A stretch of 64,000 nucleotides of DNA. Source: Chitinophagaceae bacterium UBA1931. GTDB taxonomy: Bacteria; Bacteroidota; Bacteroidia; Chitinophagales; Chitinophagaceae. Positions within the stretch are counted from its first letter, which is position 1, and the number at the start of each line of letters is the position of its first letter. The position numbers and the translations under genes were made by a program. The stretch spans positions 682,001 through 746,000 of the forward strand of contig DDFJ01000001.1 of assembly GCA_002337125.1 (NCBI GenBank), read 5' to 3'. The notes under the pieces are model-generated. The model was not told the origin of the DNA and ran no database searches. It saw nothing but the letters and a program-made list of their open reading frames with translations. Below are positions 35,772 to 44,666 of this stretch, piece after piece.

Positions 35772-38315
35772 ATGAAAAAGCTCAGTTCCTTTTTTGTTCC
35801 TTTTCTTTTTGCCACAACGGTTTTACAATCTCAACAACTGAAAAAATTTGACGAAAGCAAATTGCAGATTCAGTGGGAGTTGGTCACCAATCATTACAAC
35901 AAACAGGATAAAGCTTCATCTGCAATCACAATCAGTAACAGCAGCAAAAAAGTATTTCCATCAAGTGGATGGACGATTTATTTTAATTCCAGCAGGGATA
36001 TTGATTCTTCGTCTGTAACAGGCGGTGTTCGTATCCTGCATGTAAATGGTGATATTTTTAAAATAGTACCAACTGCTTCGTTTAAACCAATTAATCCAAA
36101 TCAATCTATACGAATTGAATATCTGTCAGCAGGGCTTACGTTAAACTATACAGCCGCACCTTCGGGTCTCTATATTGTTTGGGATGCGGATGATAAAAAC
36201 GGTTATTTACTTTCAAATGTTTCCTATAAAACGTTGAAAGATGTAACAGATGGGATTACAACTCCGCAAAAGATTTATGCGCAGAACAGTGTTATCAAAG
36301 ACATTCCAGGAAACCAGCTAACGAAAATATTTCCAACGCCTGTTTATTATAAGGAGCAAGCTGGTGAATTTGTTTTAACTGATGAGGTAAGTATTGAAGC
36401 CGATCCGTTATTTCAAAAGGAAGCAGAATATTTGTCAGCAGAATTAGCAACCTTGTTTGGGAAAGCATTTGCTGTTAATTCAGTAAACAAGAACAGCAAA
36501 AAAATCATTTTGCAGAAAAAGGAGCTGAAGAGTGAAGCATATGAACTGGTTTCAACAAATGACAAGGTAATTATCAGTGCGTCATCCGGCCCCGGAATAT
36601 TTTATGGAATACAGTCGTTGAAATCATTAATGCCTGGTGAGTCATGGAAGCAAAAACAAACATCAATAAAAATTCCTTTGGTTGAAGTAAAAGATGAACC
36701 GAGATTTTCTTACAGAAGCCTGATGCTTGATGTTGCCCGTAATTTCAAATCAAAACAAACGATTTTCAAAGTACTTGATTTAATGGCTTTGTATAAAATG
36801 AATGTGTTTCATTTTCATTTCAGCGATGATGAAGGATGGCGTATTGAAATTCCCGGTTTGCCTGAGCTTACTGAAATCGGTGCAAAGCGGGGTCATACGT
36901 TAGATAGTAAAACAGTGTTGCCTCCATCGTATGGTGCAGGGCCTGTTGCAGGAAAGTCGCAGGGGAGTGGTTATTATACAAGAAATGACTTTATTGAAAT
37001 TCTGAAATATGCTGCAGCAAGACATATCCAGGTAATTCCTGAAATTGAAACACCCGGTCATGGTCGGGCTGCGATTAAATCAATGGATGCCCGTTATGAA
37101 AAATTCATGCAGGCTGGAAATAAATCAGAAGCCGAGCGTTACCTGCTAAGGGATTTGAATGATAGATCAGTTTACAGTTCGGCACAACAGTGGACAGATA
37201 ATGTGATGTGCGTTGCATTACCATCGGTATATAATTTTCTTGAAAAGGTTGTTGATGAATTGAAGTTGATGTACAAAGATGCAGATGCTCCGTTAACAAC
37301 AATCCATATGGGTGGAGATGAAGTGCCGGCAGGTGCATGGGAGAAATCGCCGTTATGTTTGCAGTTAGTTGGCAAATATCCGGAGGTGAAAGAGATTAAT
37401 GATTTGTGGTATTATTATTTCGGCAAAGTGAATCAAATGCTGCAATCAAAAGGGTTGTTTCTTTCTGGTTGGGAAGAAGTGGGTATGCGAAAAACTTACA
37501 GGGATGGAGAACCGGCAATGATTGTTAATCCACGTATGGCTAATGATGGAATTCAACTGCATGTGTGGAATAATATGGTTGGATGGGGAAATGAAGATTT
37601 ACCGTATCGTCTTGCTAACGCTGGCTATAAAGTGGTGCTTTCGCCGGTAAGTAATAATTATTTTGATCTGGCTTATTCAAAATCGCCTGATGAACCGGGT
37701 TATTATTGGGGTGGGTTTGTTGATATTGATAAACCGTTTTATTTTATTCCGTTTGATTACTATAAAACGACTAAAGAAAATGCAGCAGGCGATCCTGTTG
37801 ATCAATCGTATTTTGTAGGGAAGGATCGACTGACAGAATTCGGAAAATCAAATATTGTTGGAATCCAGGGATTATTGTGGAGCGAAAATGTGCGAAGCAA
37901 TGAAACCCTTGACTATTTGTTGTTGCCCAAATTGTTTGCTGTTGCTGAAAGGGCATGGGCCAAAGATCCACAATGGTCAGTCGTTAAAGACAAACAAAAA
38001 TTCCAGGAAACATATAATGAAGCATGGAGTATTTTTGCAAATTCGATAGGAAAGCGTGAACTGCCCCGGTTAGATTTTTATTCAGGTGGGTTTAACTACC
38101 GCATTCCACCAGTTGGTGCTGTTTTGGAGAATGGAACTGTAAAAGCCAATCTTCAGTTTCCTGGACTGGTTATATATTTCACAACAGATGGAACTGAGCC
38201 AACAATCAACAGTAAAGTATACACAACAGCAATAGCTGAAAAAGGAATCATTAAACTAAAAGCATTTAACAGCAATGGAAGAAGCGGCAGAACAACAACA
38301 ATTCAAAACAATTGA
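35772..38315 (+). CDS. Glycoside hydrolase family 20 beta-N-acetylhexosaminidase
   Basis: An 847-residue exported enzyme (signal peptide ending TVLQSQQ). The order is an N-terminal carbohydrate-binding hexosaminidase domain (about 25-160), the GH20b alpha/beta domain (about 180-310), the TIM barrel (YRSLMLDVARNF, FHFHFSDDEGWRIEI, IPEIETPGHGRA), and a C-terminal CHB_HEX_C-like domain (YFTTDGTEPT). The catalytic pair is Asp516-Glu517 in HMGGDEVP. It removes terminal GlcNAc or GalNAc by the substrate-assisted mechanism. This makes chitin-, glycoprotein- or peptidoglycan-derived oligosaccharides likely targets of PUL2. Confidence 0.95.
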   Translation: MKKLSSFFVPFLFATTVLQSQQLKKFDESKLQIQWELVTNHYNKQDKASSAITISNSSKKVFPSSGWTIYFNSSRDIDSSSVTGGVRILHVNGDIFKIVPTASFKPINPNQSIRIEYLSAGLTLNYTAAPSGLYIVWDADDKNGYLLSNVSYKTLKDVTDGITTPQKIYAQNSVIKDIPGNQLTKIFPTPVYYKEQAGEFVLTDEVSIEADPLFQKEAEYLSAELATLFGKAFAVNSVNKNSKKIILQKKELKSEAYELVSTNDKVIISASSGPGIFYGIQSLKSLMPGESWKQKQTSIKIPLVEVKDEPRFSYRSLMLDVARNFKSKQTIFKVLDLMALYKMNVFHFHFSDDEGWRIEIPGLPELTEIGAKRGHTLDSKTVLPPSYGAGPVAGKSQGSGYYTRNDFIEILKYAAARHIQVIPEIETPGHGRAAIKSMDARYEKFMQAGNKSEAERYLLRDLNDRSVYSSAQQWTDNVMCVALPSVYNFLEKVVDELKLMYKDADAPLTTIHMGGDEVPAGAWEKSPLCLQLVGKYPEVKEINDLWYYYFGKVNQMLQSKGLFLSGWEEVGMRKTYRDGEPAMIVNPRMANDGIQLHVWNNMVGWGNEDLPYRLANAGYKVVLSPVSNNYFDLAYSKSPDEPGYYWGGFVDIDKPFYFIPFDYYKTTKENAAGDPVDQSYFVGKDRLTEFGKSNIVGIQGLLWSENVRSNETLDYLLLPKLFAVAERAWAKDPQWSVVKDKQKFQETYNEAWSIFANSIGKRELPRLDFYSGGFNYRIPPVGAVLENGTVKANLQFPGLVIYFTTDGTEPTINSKVYTTAIAEKGIIKLKAFNSNGRSGRTTTIQNN

Positions 38316-38324
38316 TAATTCTGC

Positions 38325-39347
38325 TTAAATCGTTTTTAGATTTTTTATCACTCTTTCAACCATGTCTTCACTTATGTCGAGGTGAACAACAAACCTGATT
38401 TGTTTCTTACCTGTAGAAAAACAAAGAATGTCCTTTGCTTTCAACTGTTCAATGAACTGGCTGGTGTCGATGCCATCTTTCAAATTAAAAATAACGATGT
38501 TGGTTTCAACCGGCAAAACAGATTCAACTTTTGGATGGGTGAGAAGTGCTTCTTCGATCATCTTTGCATGTTTATGATCGGTTGCCAATCGCTCAACATG
38601 ATTTTCCAGGGCATACAAACCTGCCGCCGCAATTAAACCGGCCTGTCGCATACCACCGCCAAATACTTTGCGGATACGCCTGGCTCTGTTGATCATTTCT
38701 TTGGAGCCAAGCAAAACGCTGCCAACCGGAGCACCAAGTCCTTTGCTTAAACAAACAGAAATTGTATCAAACACTTTTCCAAATTGAAGAGGGGTTTGCT
38801 GGCGGGCAACAAGTGCATTAAAAATCCTTGCTCCATCTAAATGAAGCTTAAGCTTATTTTGCAGGCAAATTTCTCTTATCGATTCAATATCAGCTAATTC
38901 ATAACAGCTTCCACCACCACGATTGCATGTATTTTCCAATACAACAAGGGTAGTAATGGGCTTATGAATATCATCGGGATTGTTTATTGCAGCTTTCACC
39001 TGGCTGGCAGTTACACGGCCACGGTTACCTTGCAAAAGCTGCACAGAAGCGCCTGAATTGAAGGCAATGCCACCGCCTTCGTACTGATAAACATGCGAAC
39101 TGAAGTCGCATATGATTTCATCAGCCGGTTTTGTGTGAAGCTTAATGGCAATCTGGTTCGTCATGGTGCCGGAAGGGCAGTATAAACCACTTTCCATACC
39201 AAACATGTCTGCAGCTTTTGCTTCCAGTTTATTAACAGTTTCGTCTTCGCCAAACACATCATCACCAACTTTTGCAGAAAACATGGCTTCGAGCATTGGT
39301 TTTGTTGGCTTCGTAACTGTATCGCTTCTTAAATCAATCCATTCCAT
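38325..39347 (-). CDS. ltaE: Low-specificity L-threonine aldolase
   Basis: A 340-residue PLP enzyme. It has the N-terminal DLRSDTVTKPT motif of threonine aldolases, GDDVFGEDETVNKLE, YCPSGTMTNQIA, LENTCNRGGG, LHLDGARIFNA (Asp contacting PLP) and SVCLSKGLGAPVGS with the PLP-binding Lys. It splits L-threonine or L-allo-threonine into glycine and acetaldehyde in the cytosol. The gene is convergent with the hexosaminidase gene, only nine bases away, and I see no terminator between them. Confidence 0.95.
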   Translation of the reverse strand: MEWIDLRSDTVTKPTKPMLEAMFSAKVGDDVFGEDETVNKLEAKAADMFGMESGLYCPSGTMTNQIAIKLHTKPADEIICDFSSHVYQYEGGGIAFNSGASVQLLQGNRGRVTASQVKAAINNPDDIHKPITTLVVLENTCNRGGGSCYELADIESIREICLQNKLKLHLDGARIFNALVARQQTPLQFGKVFDTISVCLSKGLGAPVGSVLLGSKEMINRARRIRKVFGGGMRQAGLIAAAGLYALENHVERLATDHKHAKMIEEALLTHPKVESVLPVETNIVIFNLKDGIDTSQFIEQLKAKDILCFSTGKKQIRFVVHLDISEDMVERVIKNLKTI

Positions 39348-39521
39348 ATTGTTAATTTCATTACTTCAAATATAAAACTTACTCTAAAATAAATGTCTGA
39401 GTGACAATATCATCTATCTTTTTGTAGTTCAGATTGTTACAATATTCACTACAAACGTTAGAATAATACCCAATTTAGGTGCATTTATTCACATAGACTA
39501 TGAAAAACGAGTATTGATTTG

Positions 39522-39529
39522 TACCTTTG
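39522..39529 (+). promoter_or_regulatory. -7 element upstream of rpoD
   Basis: A perfect TAnnTTTG (TACCTTTG) about 95 bases before the start codon of rpoD. No good -33 box was seen. Confidence 0.35.
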
Positions 39530-39623
39530 TACTTGGCAGTTGAGATTCTTAACCAGTTTTTTACACTATTCGGTCAAATTTCCCTGTCTTACCAACGTTA
39601 CAAAACATTAAGAGGAATAAATC

Positions 39624-40484
39624 ATGCGGCAGTTAAAAATTGCAACACAAATTACCAACCGTGATTCACAAGCGGTTGAGAAGTACTTACAAGAGATTTC
39701 CAAAATTCCTATGATCACTCCTGAAGAGGAAACCACCTTGGCCCAGCGCATCAAGATGGGTGATCAAAGAGCTTTAGACAAATTGGTGCAATCGAACCTT
39801 CGTTTCGTAGTATCTGTGGCAAAGCAGTATCAGCACCAGGGGTTATCGCTCAGCGATCTGATTAATGAAGGAAATCTTGGTTTGATTAAGGCAGCGCAGC
39901 GTTTCGATGAAACAAAAGGTTTCAAATTTATTTCTTACGCTGTATGGTGGATCCGTCAATCAATCCTGCAGGCATTGGCTGAACAAGGACGTTTGGTTCG
40001 TCTTCCACAAAACAAAATCGGAACTTACAACAAGGCAAATAAAGCATACATGGCTTTTGAACAGGAGCATGAGCGTGAACCTTCAACTGAAGAGTTAGCT
40101 GATATCCTGGAAATGAGCGAAACTGAAATCAATAATATTTTCCAAAGCAATACAAGGCACACTTCATTAGATGCTCCGGTACACGAAGCTGAAGATGTGG
40201 CAATGGGTGATTTGCTTGAAGGAAGCGATGATACGGATGAGGACGTGATGAAAGATTCACTTCGTAACGAAATTCGCCGTGTATTGAAATCTCTCAGTCC
40301 ACGTGAAGCTGAAATTGTAAATGCATATTTTGGATTGGATGGTGAAAACGGAGTTACAATTGAGCAAATTGGTCAAAAGTATGATCTTACTAAAGAGCGT
40401 ATCCGCCAGATAAAGGAAAGAGCAATTAAGCGTTTGCAAAAAGCACGCTACAGCAATGCTCTGAAAAGCTATCTTGGTAATTAA
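39624..40484 (+). CDS. rpoD: Primary RNA polymerase sigma factor RpoD/SigA
   Basis: A 286-residue sigma-70 protein lacking the long N-terminal region 1.1 extension of E. coli, as is normal for the Bacteroidota housekeeping factor. Region 1.2 is DSQAVEKYLQEISKIPMITP. Region 2 has NLRFVVSVAKQYQHQGLSL, LINEGNLGLIKAAQRFDETK and the -10 reading part with FKFISYAVWWIRQSI. Region 3 has LVRLPQNKIGTYNK. Region 4 has YFGLDGENGVTIEQIGQKY and LTKERIRQIKERAIKRL. It recognises the TAnnTTTG-type promoters of this genome. A terminator follows. Confidence 0.97.
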   Translation: MRQLKIATQITNRDSQAVEKYLQEISKIPMITPEEETTLAQRIKMGDQRALDKLVQSNLRFVVSVAKQYQHQGLSLSDLINEGNLGLIKAAQRFDETKGFKFISYAVWWIRQSILQALAEQGRLVRLPQNKIGTYNKANKAYMAFEQEHEREPSTEELADILEMSETEINNIFQSNTRHTSLDAPVHEAEDVAMGDLLEGSDDTDEDVMKDSLRNEIRRVLKSLSPREAEIVNAYFGLDGENGVTIEQIGQKYDLTKERIRQIKERAIKRLQKARYSNALKSYLGN

Positions 40485-40511
40485 ATAGTAATAGTGGGTA
40501 TTAAGTATCTG

Positions 40512-40538
40512 TCCCCGGTGTAAAAGCCGGGGATTTTT
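40512..40538 (+). terminator. Rho-independent terminator after rpoD
   Basis: A 7-bp GC-rich stem (40512-40518 with 40527-40533) followed by five T residues. Confidence 0.85.
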
Positions 40539-40672
40539 GTTTTTAGTAAGATTCAACAAATGAGAAGAAGTGGTAAATGTGTAAACAGTTTTTTAGTTTC
40601 CACGAGCGGGCGGGATTTCGGGGGTTTTGTACCAAATTTCTATTTAACATAATGTTAATTATACGAAATAAA

Positions 40673-41647
40673 TTAACTTCTGAAATAAGCCAGTTCTGTG
40701 CTGAAATCAAGCCCTGGATAGGCTTCTGCAACAGCTTTGGTCTTTTCGTAATGTTGTTTGAGGAATTGCTGATGTTGATTTGATCCGGCATGAAAAGGTT
40801 TGTGATTTTTTGCAGTAACAATTTGTTTGATTTCTTTCATCAACTCTAATGTAGGTTCACGGAAAGCAAACTCTGAAAACTTTTCCATTACAAATTGTGT
40901 TGCTGCGTAATTTGGATGAGCCAGGTCAATATCATAAAACCGGTAATCACGCAAAACATCAATTACCAGTTCATAAGCCGGGAAATAAAACAACCGATCG
41001 AATTTATTAACCAAATGATGCACTGTCTCGATTAAACGGGCCTTGCTACGGTTATTTTCTACAACACCATCTCTTAAATGCCTCACCGGACTGATGGTGA
41101 AAATGATTTTCAGTTGCGGGTTAAAATGAAATAACTGATGCATTGCATTGTCAATTGTGGCAATTTGCTCATCAATTGGGATCAGGTATTTATCAAAAGT
41201 TTGAGCTGGAGCTTTGTGGCAATTAGCAACAAACCGGTGATCTTCCTTTAATTTATATACAAATGAAGATCCGAGCGTAATAATTAACCAATCGGCTTCC
41301 TTCAGGAACTCATGGGCAGTTTGCTGGGATTGGTTAATACTGTTCAGGGCCAACTCAATATCGGGGTTTGAAAACCGACTATGATGATCCCAGCTTTGCC
41401 AGAGTTCGTTAAGTTGAAAAAGATCGGCAGCTTTATATTGTTTGTTCTGAATATAAGATACCAAACTTCTGCAAACACTAATTGGCTCAAATAAAATGCC
41501 GTTAGGATTTTGTATAATATTGAATTTCAAATCACTGAGATTATTTCCAATATGCTCTGTAAAGCAACTGCCCACCAGCATTATTTTGTGCTGATAGCTG
41601 ATGGGTGAAGGCAATGCCTTGATATCGATGTTACTGAAAAAGTTCAT
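40673..41647 (-). CDS. GSCFA domain protein
   Basis: A 324-residue cytosolic protein. The naming motif of the family appears as VGSCFTEHIGNNL near residue 26, with NPNGILFEPISV and LIITLGSSFVYK after it. The fold is related to SGNH hydrolases: the GSCF serine, HPNYAA near the C-terminus and FTISPVRHLRDG could form an active site. The substrate is unknown. Its start overlaps the stop of the HMG-CoA lyase gene by four bases, so rlmB, the lyase and this gene form one minus-strand operon. Confidence 0.88.
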   Translation of the reverse strand: MNFFSNIDIKALPSPISYQHKIMLVGSCFTEHIGNNLSDLKFNIIQNPNGILFEPISVCRSLVSYIQNKQYKAADLFQLNELWQSWDHHSRFSNPDIELALNSINQSQQTAHEFLKEADWLIITLGSSFVYKLKEDHRFVANCHKAPAQTFDKYLIPIDEQIATIDNAMHQLFHFNPQLKIIFTISPVRHLRDGVVENNRSKARLIETVHHLVNKFDRLFYFPAYELVIDVLRDYRFYDIDLAHPNYAATQFVMEKFSEFAFREPTLELMKEIKQIVTAKNHKPFHAGSNQHQQFLKQHYEKTKAVAEAYPGLDFSTELAYFRS

Positions 41648-42504
41648 TTGCTGAATAGTTCGTCTGCAAACTTTCTGCTTTGCAGTAATTCGTTATTGTT
41701 TAAATGGATTGATGAATCAAAATAAGCAACCAGGTTCTCTGTGTCCATATTTCCCACCAAATCATTACCGGCCATCGGGCAACCACCAATTCCTTTCATT
41801 GCGCCATCAAACCTTCGGCAACCGGCAAAATAAGCTGCATCAAGCTTCTCTTTCCAGTTAATGGATGTTGAATGCAGATGCACACCAATTTCAATTTCTT
41901 CCAGTTCATGAACAAGAAACCTGGTTATCCGTTCCACCTGGCTGGCCGTGGCTAAGCCAACTGTATCTGCTACAGAAATGATCTCAATTCTTCTTTCTGC
42001 TATTTTTTTTGCCCAATTAAATACAATTTCTTCATTCCAATCGTCACCATACGGGTTCCCAAATCCCATTGACAGATAAACTACGAGTTTTTTACCCGAT
42101 TGGATACAGATTTGCTGAATGGCGTCAACTCTTTTCAATGATTCACTGATGCTGCTGTTGGTGTTTTTTTGCTGAAAAGTTTCAGAAACTGAAAACGGGA
42201 ATCCGAGATAACTGATTTCATCAAATACAGCCGCCTCAGTTGCTCCCCGTTCGTTGGCAATAATGGCCAGTAATTTCGTGGAAGTTCCATCAAGCCTGAG
42301 CCGGGGAATTAAATCTTTTGTATCGGCCATTTGAGGAATGGCTTTGGGCGAAACAAAACTGCCGAAATCAATGGTATCAAAACCAACTTTTAATAATTGG
42401 TTGATATAGGCTGCTTTTTGTTCAGTTGGTATAAACGTTTTCCATCCCTGCATCGCATCACGGGAACATTCGATCAGTTTAACTTGGGATGTAGCCTGTT
42501 TCAT
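41644..42504 (-). CDS. Hydroxymethylglutaryl-CoA lyase
   Basis: A 286-residue TIM-barrel enzyme of the HMGL-like family. Visible motifs are KLIECSRDAMQGW (the usual metal-binding DG appears as SRDAMQG), IDFGSFVSPKAIPQMADT, SMGFGNPYGD, VADTVGLA and the loop GCRRFDGAMKGIGGCPMA that carries the catalytic Cys. It cleaves HMG-CoA to acetoacetate and acetyl-CoA, the last step of leucine breakdown. It is translationally coupled with its neighbours: one base overlap with rlmB upstream and four with GSCFA downstream. Confidence 0.92.
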   Translation of the reverse strand: MKQATSQVKLIECSRDAMQGWKTFIPTEQKAAYINQLLKVGFDTIDFGSFVSPKAIPQMADTKDLIPRLRLDGTSTKLLAIIANERGATEAAVFDEISYLGFPFSVSETFQQKNTNSSISESLKRVDAIQQICIQSGKKLVVYLSMGFGNPYGDDWNEEIVFNWAKKIAERRIEIISVADTVGLATASQVERITRFLVHELEEIEIGVHLHSTSINWKEKLDAAYFAGCRRFDGAMKGIGGCPMAGNDLVGNMDTENLVAYFDSSIHLNNNELLQSRKFADELFSK

Positions 42505-43271
42505 TACAGTATTCTTTGCTTCATTGCTTCATAAAGAATCATACCCGTAGCGACTGAAACGTTCAGCGATTCAAATCCGCCCATCATTGGAATTTTAAAC
42601 TGCTCATCGCAGATTTTCATCAGTGCAGGAAAAATTCCTTTTTCCTCCCCTCCCATTACAATGGCCGATGGTTCTTTAAAATCACAATCGTACAGCATTT
42701 TTTTGGCGGTCATTTCGCTTGCAAAAACCCTGATTCCGTTCAGGTGAAGATCATCTACAGCTTTCATCAAACTATTAACCCTGCAAATGGCTATTTGCTC
42801 CAGGGCCCCTGCACTAGTAAGGATGGCATCTTCGTTCAAAGCCCCTACTCCTTTTTCGGGAATGATGATAGCCTGAACGCCGCAGCAAAAAGCTGTGCGG
42901 GCAATTCCGCCAATGTTCCGGATATCTGTAATACCATCGAGGATTAAAAAGAATGGCGTCTCTCCTTTTTCAACAACCCATGAAATCACCTCCTGTAAAT
43001 CCTGGTAGCGGATTTTTGACAACTGGGCTACACATCCATCATGATCGGTCAGGTTAAAACTCCTCAGCTTTTCAACCGGCACTTTGTTGACAGGGATGTT
43101 TTGTTTGCCAGCTAGTTTTTTTATTTCTTCTGCCACATCACCATGCATTGTATTCAGCATGTAAATCCTATCGATAGGCTTTCCTTCCTGTAATGCTTCC
43201 AGTACTGAAATTTTACCTGCTACCAGTGATGATTTCTTGGGACGATTTTGTTTTTGCCTGAACTGTTTCAC
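42504..43271 (-). CDS. rlmB: 23S rRNA (guanosine-2'-O)-methyltransferase RlmB
   Basis: A 255-residue SpoU-type methyltransferase. The N-terminal substrate-binding domain has LVAGKISVLEALQEGKPIDR, and the SPOUT knot has LILDGITDIRNIGGIARTA (motif 1), VMGGEEKGI (motif 2) and IPMMGGFESLNVSVATGM (motif 3). It methylates a guanosine of the 23S rRNA peptidyl-transferase region. The frame is open to TTG 43310, but that codon lies in the loop of the metK terminator, so GTG 43271 is chosen; it gives a length close to the E. coli protein. Confidence 0.92.
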   Translation of the reverse strand: MKQFRQKQNRPKKSSLVAGKISVLEALQEGKPIDRIYMLNTMHGDVAEEIKKLAGKQNIPVNKVPVEKLRSFNLTDHDGCVAQLSKIRYQDLQEVISWVVEKGETPFFLILDGITDIRNIGGIARTAFCCGVQAIIIPEKGVGALNEDAILTSAGALEQIAICRVNSLMKAVDDLHLNGIRVFASEMTAKKMLYDCDFKEPSAIVMGGEEKGIFPALMKICDEQFKIPMMGGFESLNVSVATGMILYEAMKQRIL

Positions 43272-43296
43272 TTTGCAAAGAAATGATTTATCAAAT

Positions 43297-43331
43297 AAAA
43301 AACCCTGCAAGATTTTAACTTACAGGGTTTT
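43297..43331 (-). terminator. Rho-independent terminator of metK
   Basis: On the minus strand a 9-bp stem (43331-43323 with 43307-43299) with a 15-base loop, followed by T residues, about 20 bases after the metK stop. Confidence 0.8.
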
Positions 43332-43351
43332 CAGCTTACAAATTGTTTCGC

Positions 43352-44608
43352 TTATTTCAATCCAAAAGCTTTTTTCACTTTTGAAACATAATCTAATTTT
43401 TCCCAGGTAAACAATTCAACTTTTACTTTCTTTTCTTTACCATCAGGGCTCTTAAATACTTTTTCAACAACCTGTGGGGCACGACCCATGTGACCATATG
43501 CAGCAGTTTCGCTGTAAATAGGGTTACGCAATTTCAGGCGTTGCTCAATAAAGTAAGGGCGCATATCAAAAATGCTCTGAACGATTTTTGCAATTTCGCC
43601 ATCAGAAAGGTCAACTTTGGCTGTACCGTAAGTATTTACGTTAACTGAAGTTGGTTTTGCAACACCAATTGCATAAGAAACCTGAACAAGAACTTCATCG
43701 CATAAACCTGCTGCAACAAGGTTTTTCGCAATATGACGGGTTGCATAAGCAGCTGAACGGTCAACTTTTGAAGGATCTTTTCCGCTGAATGCACCACCAC
43801 CATGTGCACCTTTACCACCGTAAGTATCAACAATGATTTTACGGCCTGTTAAACCAGTATCACCATGAGGTCCGCCAATTACAAACTTACCAGTTGGGTT
43901 AACGTGGTATGTGATGTTGTCGTTAAACAACTTAGCATATTTCTTGTATTTTGATTTAATACGGGGAATAAGAATATTGATTACATCAGATTTGATTTTT
44001 GCCAGCATTTTAGCTTCTGTATCAAAATCGTCATGTTGTGTTGAAATAACAATTGCATCTATTCGAACCGGGCGATTGTTATCATCATATTCCAATGTTA
44101 CCTGGCTTTTTGCATCGGGACGCAAGTAAGGCATTTTGGAATTTTTCTCTCTGCGGATTGCAGCCAGCTCAATCAAAAGATTGTGAGCGAGGTCAAGAGC
44201 CAACGGCATGTACTGTTCAGTTTCGTTTGAAGCGTAACCAAACATCATACCCTGGTCGCCAGCACCCTGGTCTTCTTTATTTTTTCTTACAACGCCTTGG
44301 TTGATATCAGAACTTTGTTCGTGGATAGCTGATAAAACACCGCAAGATTCGGCTTCAAACTTATATTCACTCTTTGTATAACCAATCTTCTTAATTACAC
44401 CACGTGCAATGTCCTGCACATCAAGATATGCTTTCGATTTTACTTCACCTGCCAATACCACCTGACCTGTAGTTACAAGCGTTTCGCAAGCAACCTTCGA
44501 CTGTGGGTCAAAAGCAAGAAAGTTATCAATTAATGCATCGCTGATTTGATCAGCTACTTTGTCCGGATGACCTTCGGACACTGATTCGGATGTAAATAAA
44601 TAAGACAT
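43352..44608 (-). CDS. metK: S-adenosylmethionine synthetase
   Basis: A 418-residue enzyme with all three MetK signatures: SESVSEGHPDKVADQISDA at the N-terminus, GAGDQGMMFGYA in the middle, and GGGAFSGKDPSKVDRSAAY as the phosphate-binding loop. It makes S-adenosylmethionine from methionine and ATP in the cytosol. It has its own -7 element upstream and a terminator downstream. Confidence 0.97.
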   Translation of the reverse strand: MSYLFTSESVSEGHPDKVADQISDALIDNFLAFDPQSKVACETLVTTGQVVLAGEVKSKAYLDVQDIARGVIKKIGYTKSEYKFEAESCGVLSAIHEQSSDINQGVVRKNKEDQGAGDQGMMFGYASNETEQYMPLALDLAHNLLIELAAIRREKNSKMPYLRPDAKSQVTLEYDDNNRPVRIDAIVISTQHDDFDTEAKMLAKIKSDVINILIPRIKSKYKKYAKLFNDNITYHVNPTGKFVIGGPHGDTGLTGRKIIVDTYGGKGAHGGGAFSGKDPSKVDRSAAYATRHIAKNLVAAGLCDEVLVQVSYAIGVAKPTSVNVNTYGTAKVDLSDGEIAKIVQSIFDMRPYFIEQRLKLRNPIYSETAAYGHMGRAPQVVEKVFKSPDGKEKKVKVELFTWEKLDYVSKVKKAFGLK

Positions 44609-44637
44609 AAATTTAATTTCTTATGGATTAGAAGGTG

Positions 44638-44645
44638 CAAAGATA
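44638..44645 (-). promoter_or_regulatory. -7 element of the metK promoter
   Basis: A perfect TAnnTTTG (TATCTTTG) on the minus strand, about 30 bases before the metK start codon. The -33 region is not clear and lies at the end of the DUF4270 gene. Confidence 0.45.
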
Positions 44646-44666
44646 AGAGAAGGGATTATTTTTCAG

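Noticed and set aside
43272..43310. Longer rlmB with TTG start at 43310
   Set aside because: The TTG lies in the loop of the metK terminator and the extra residues have no family counterpart.
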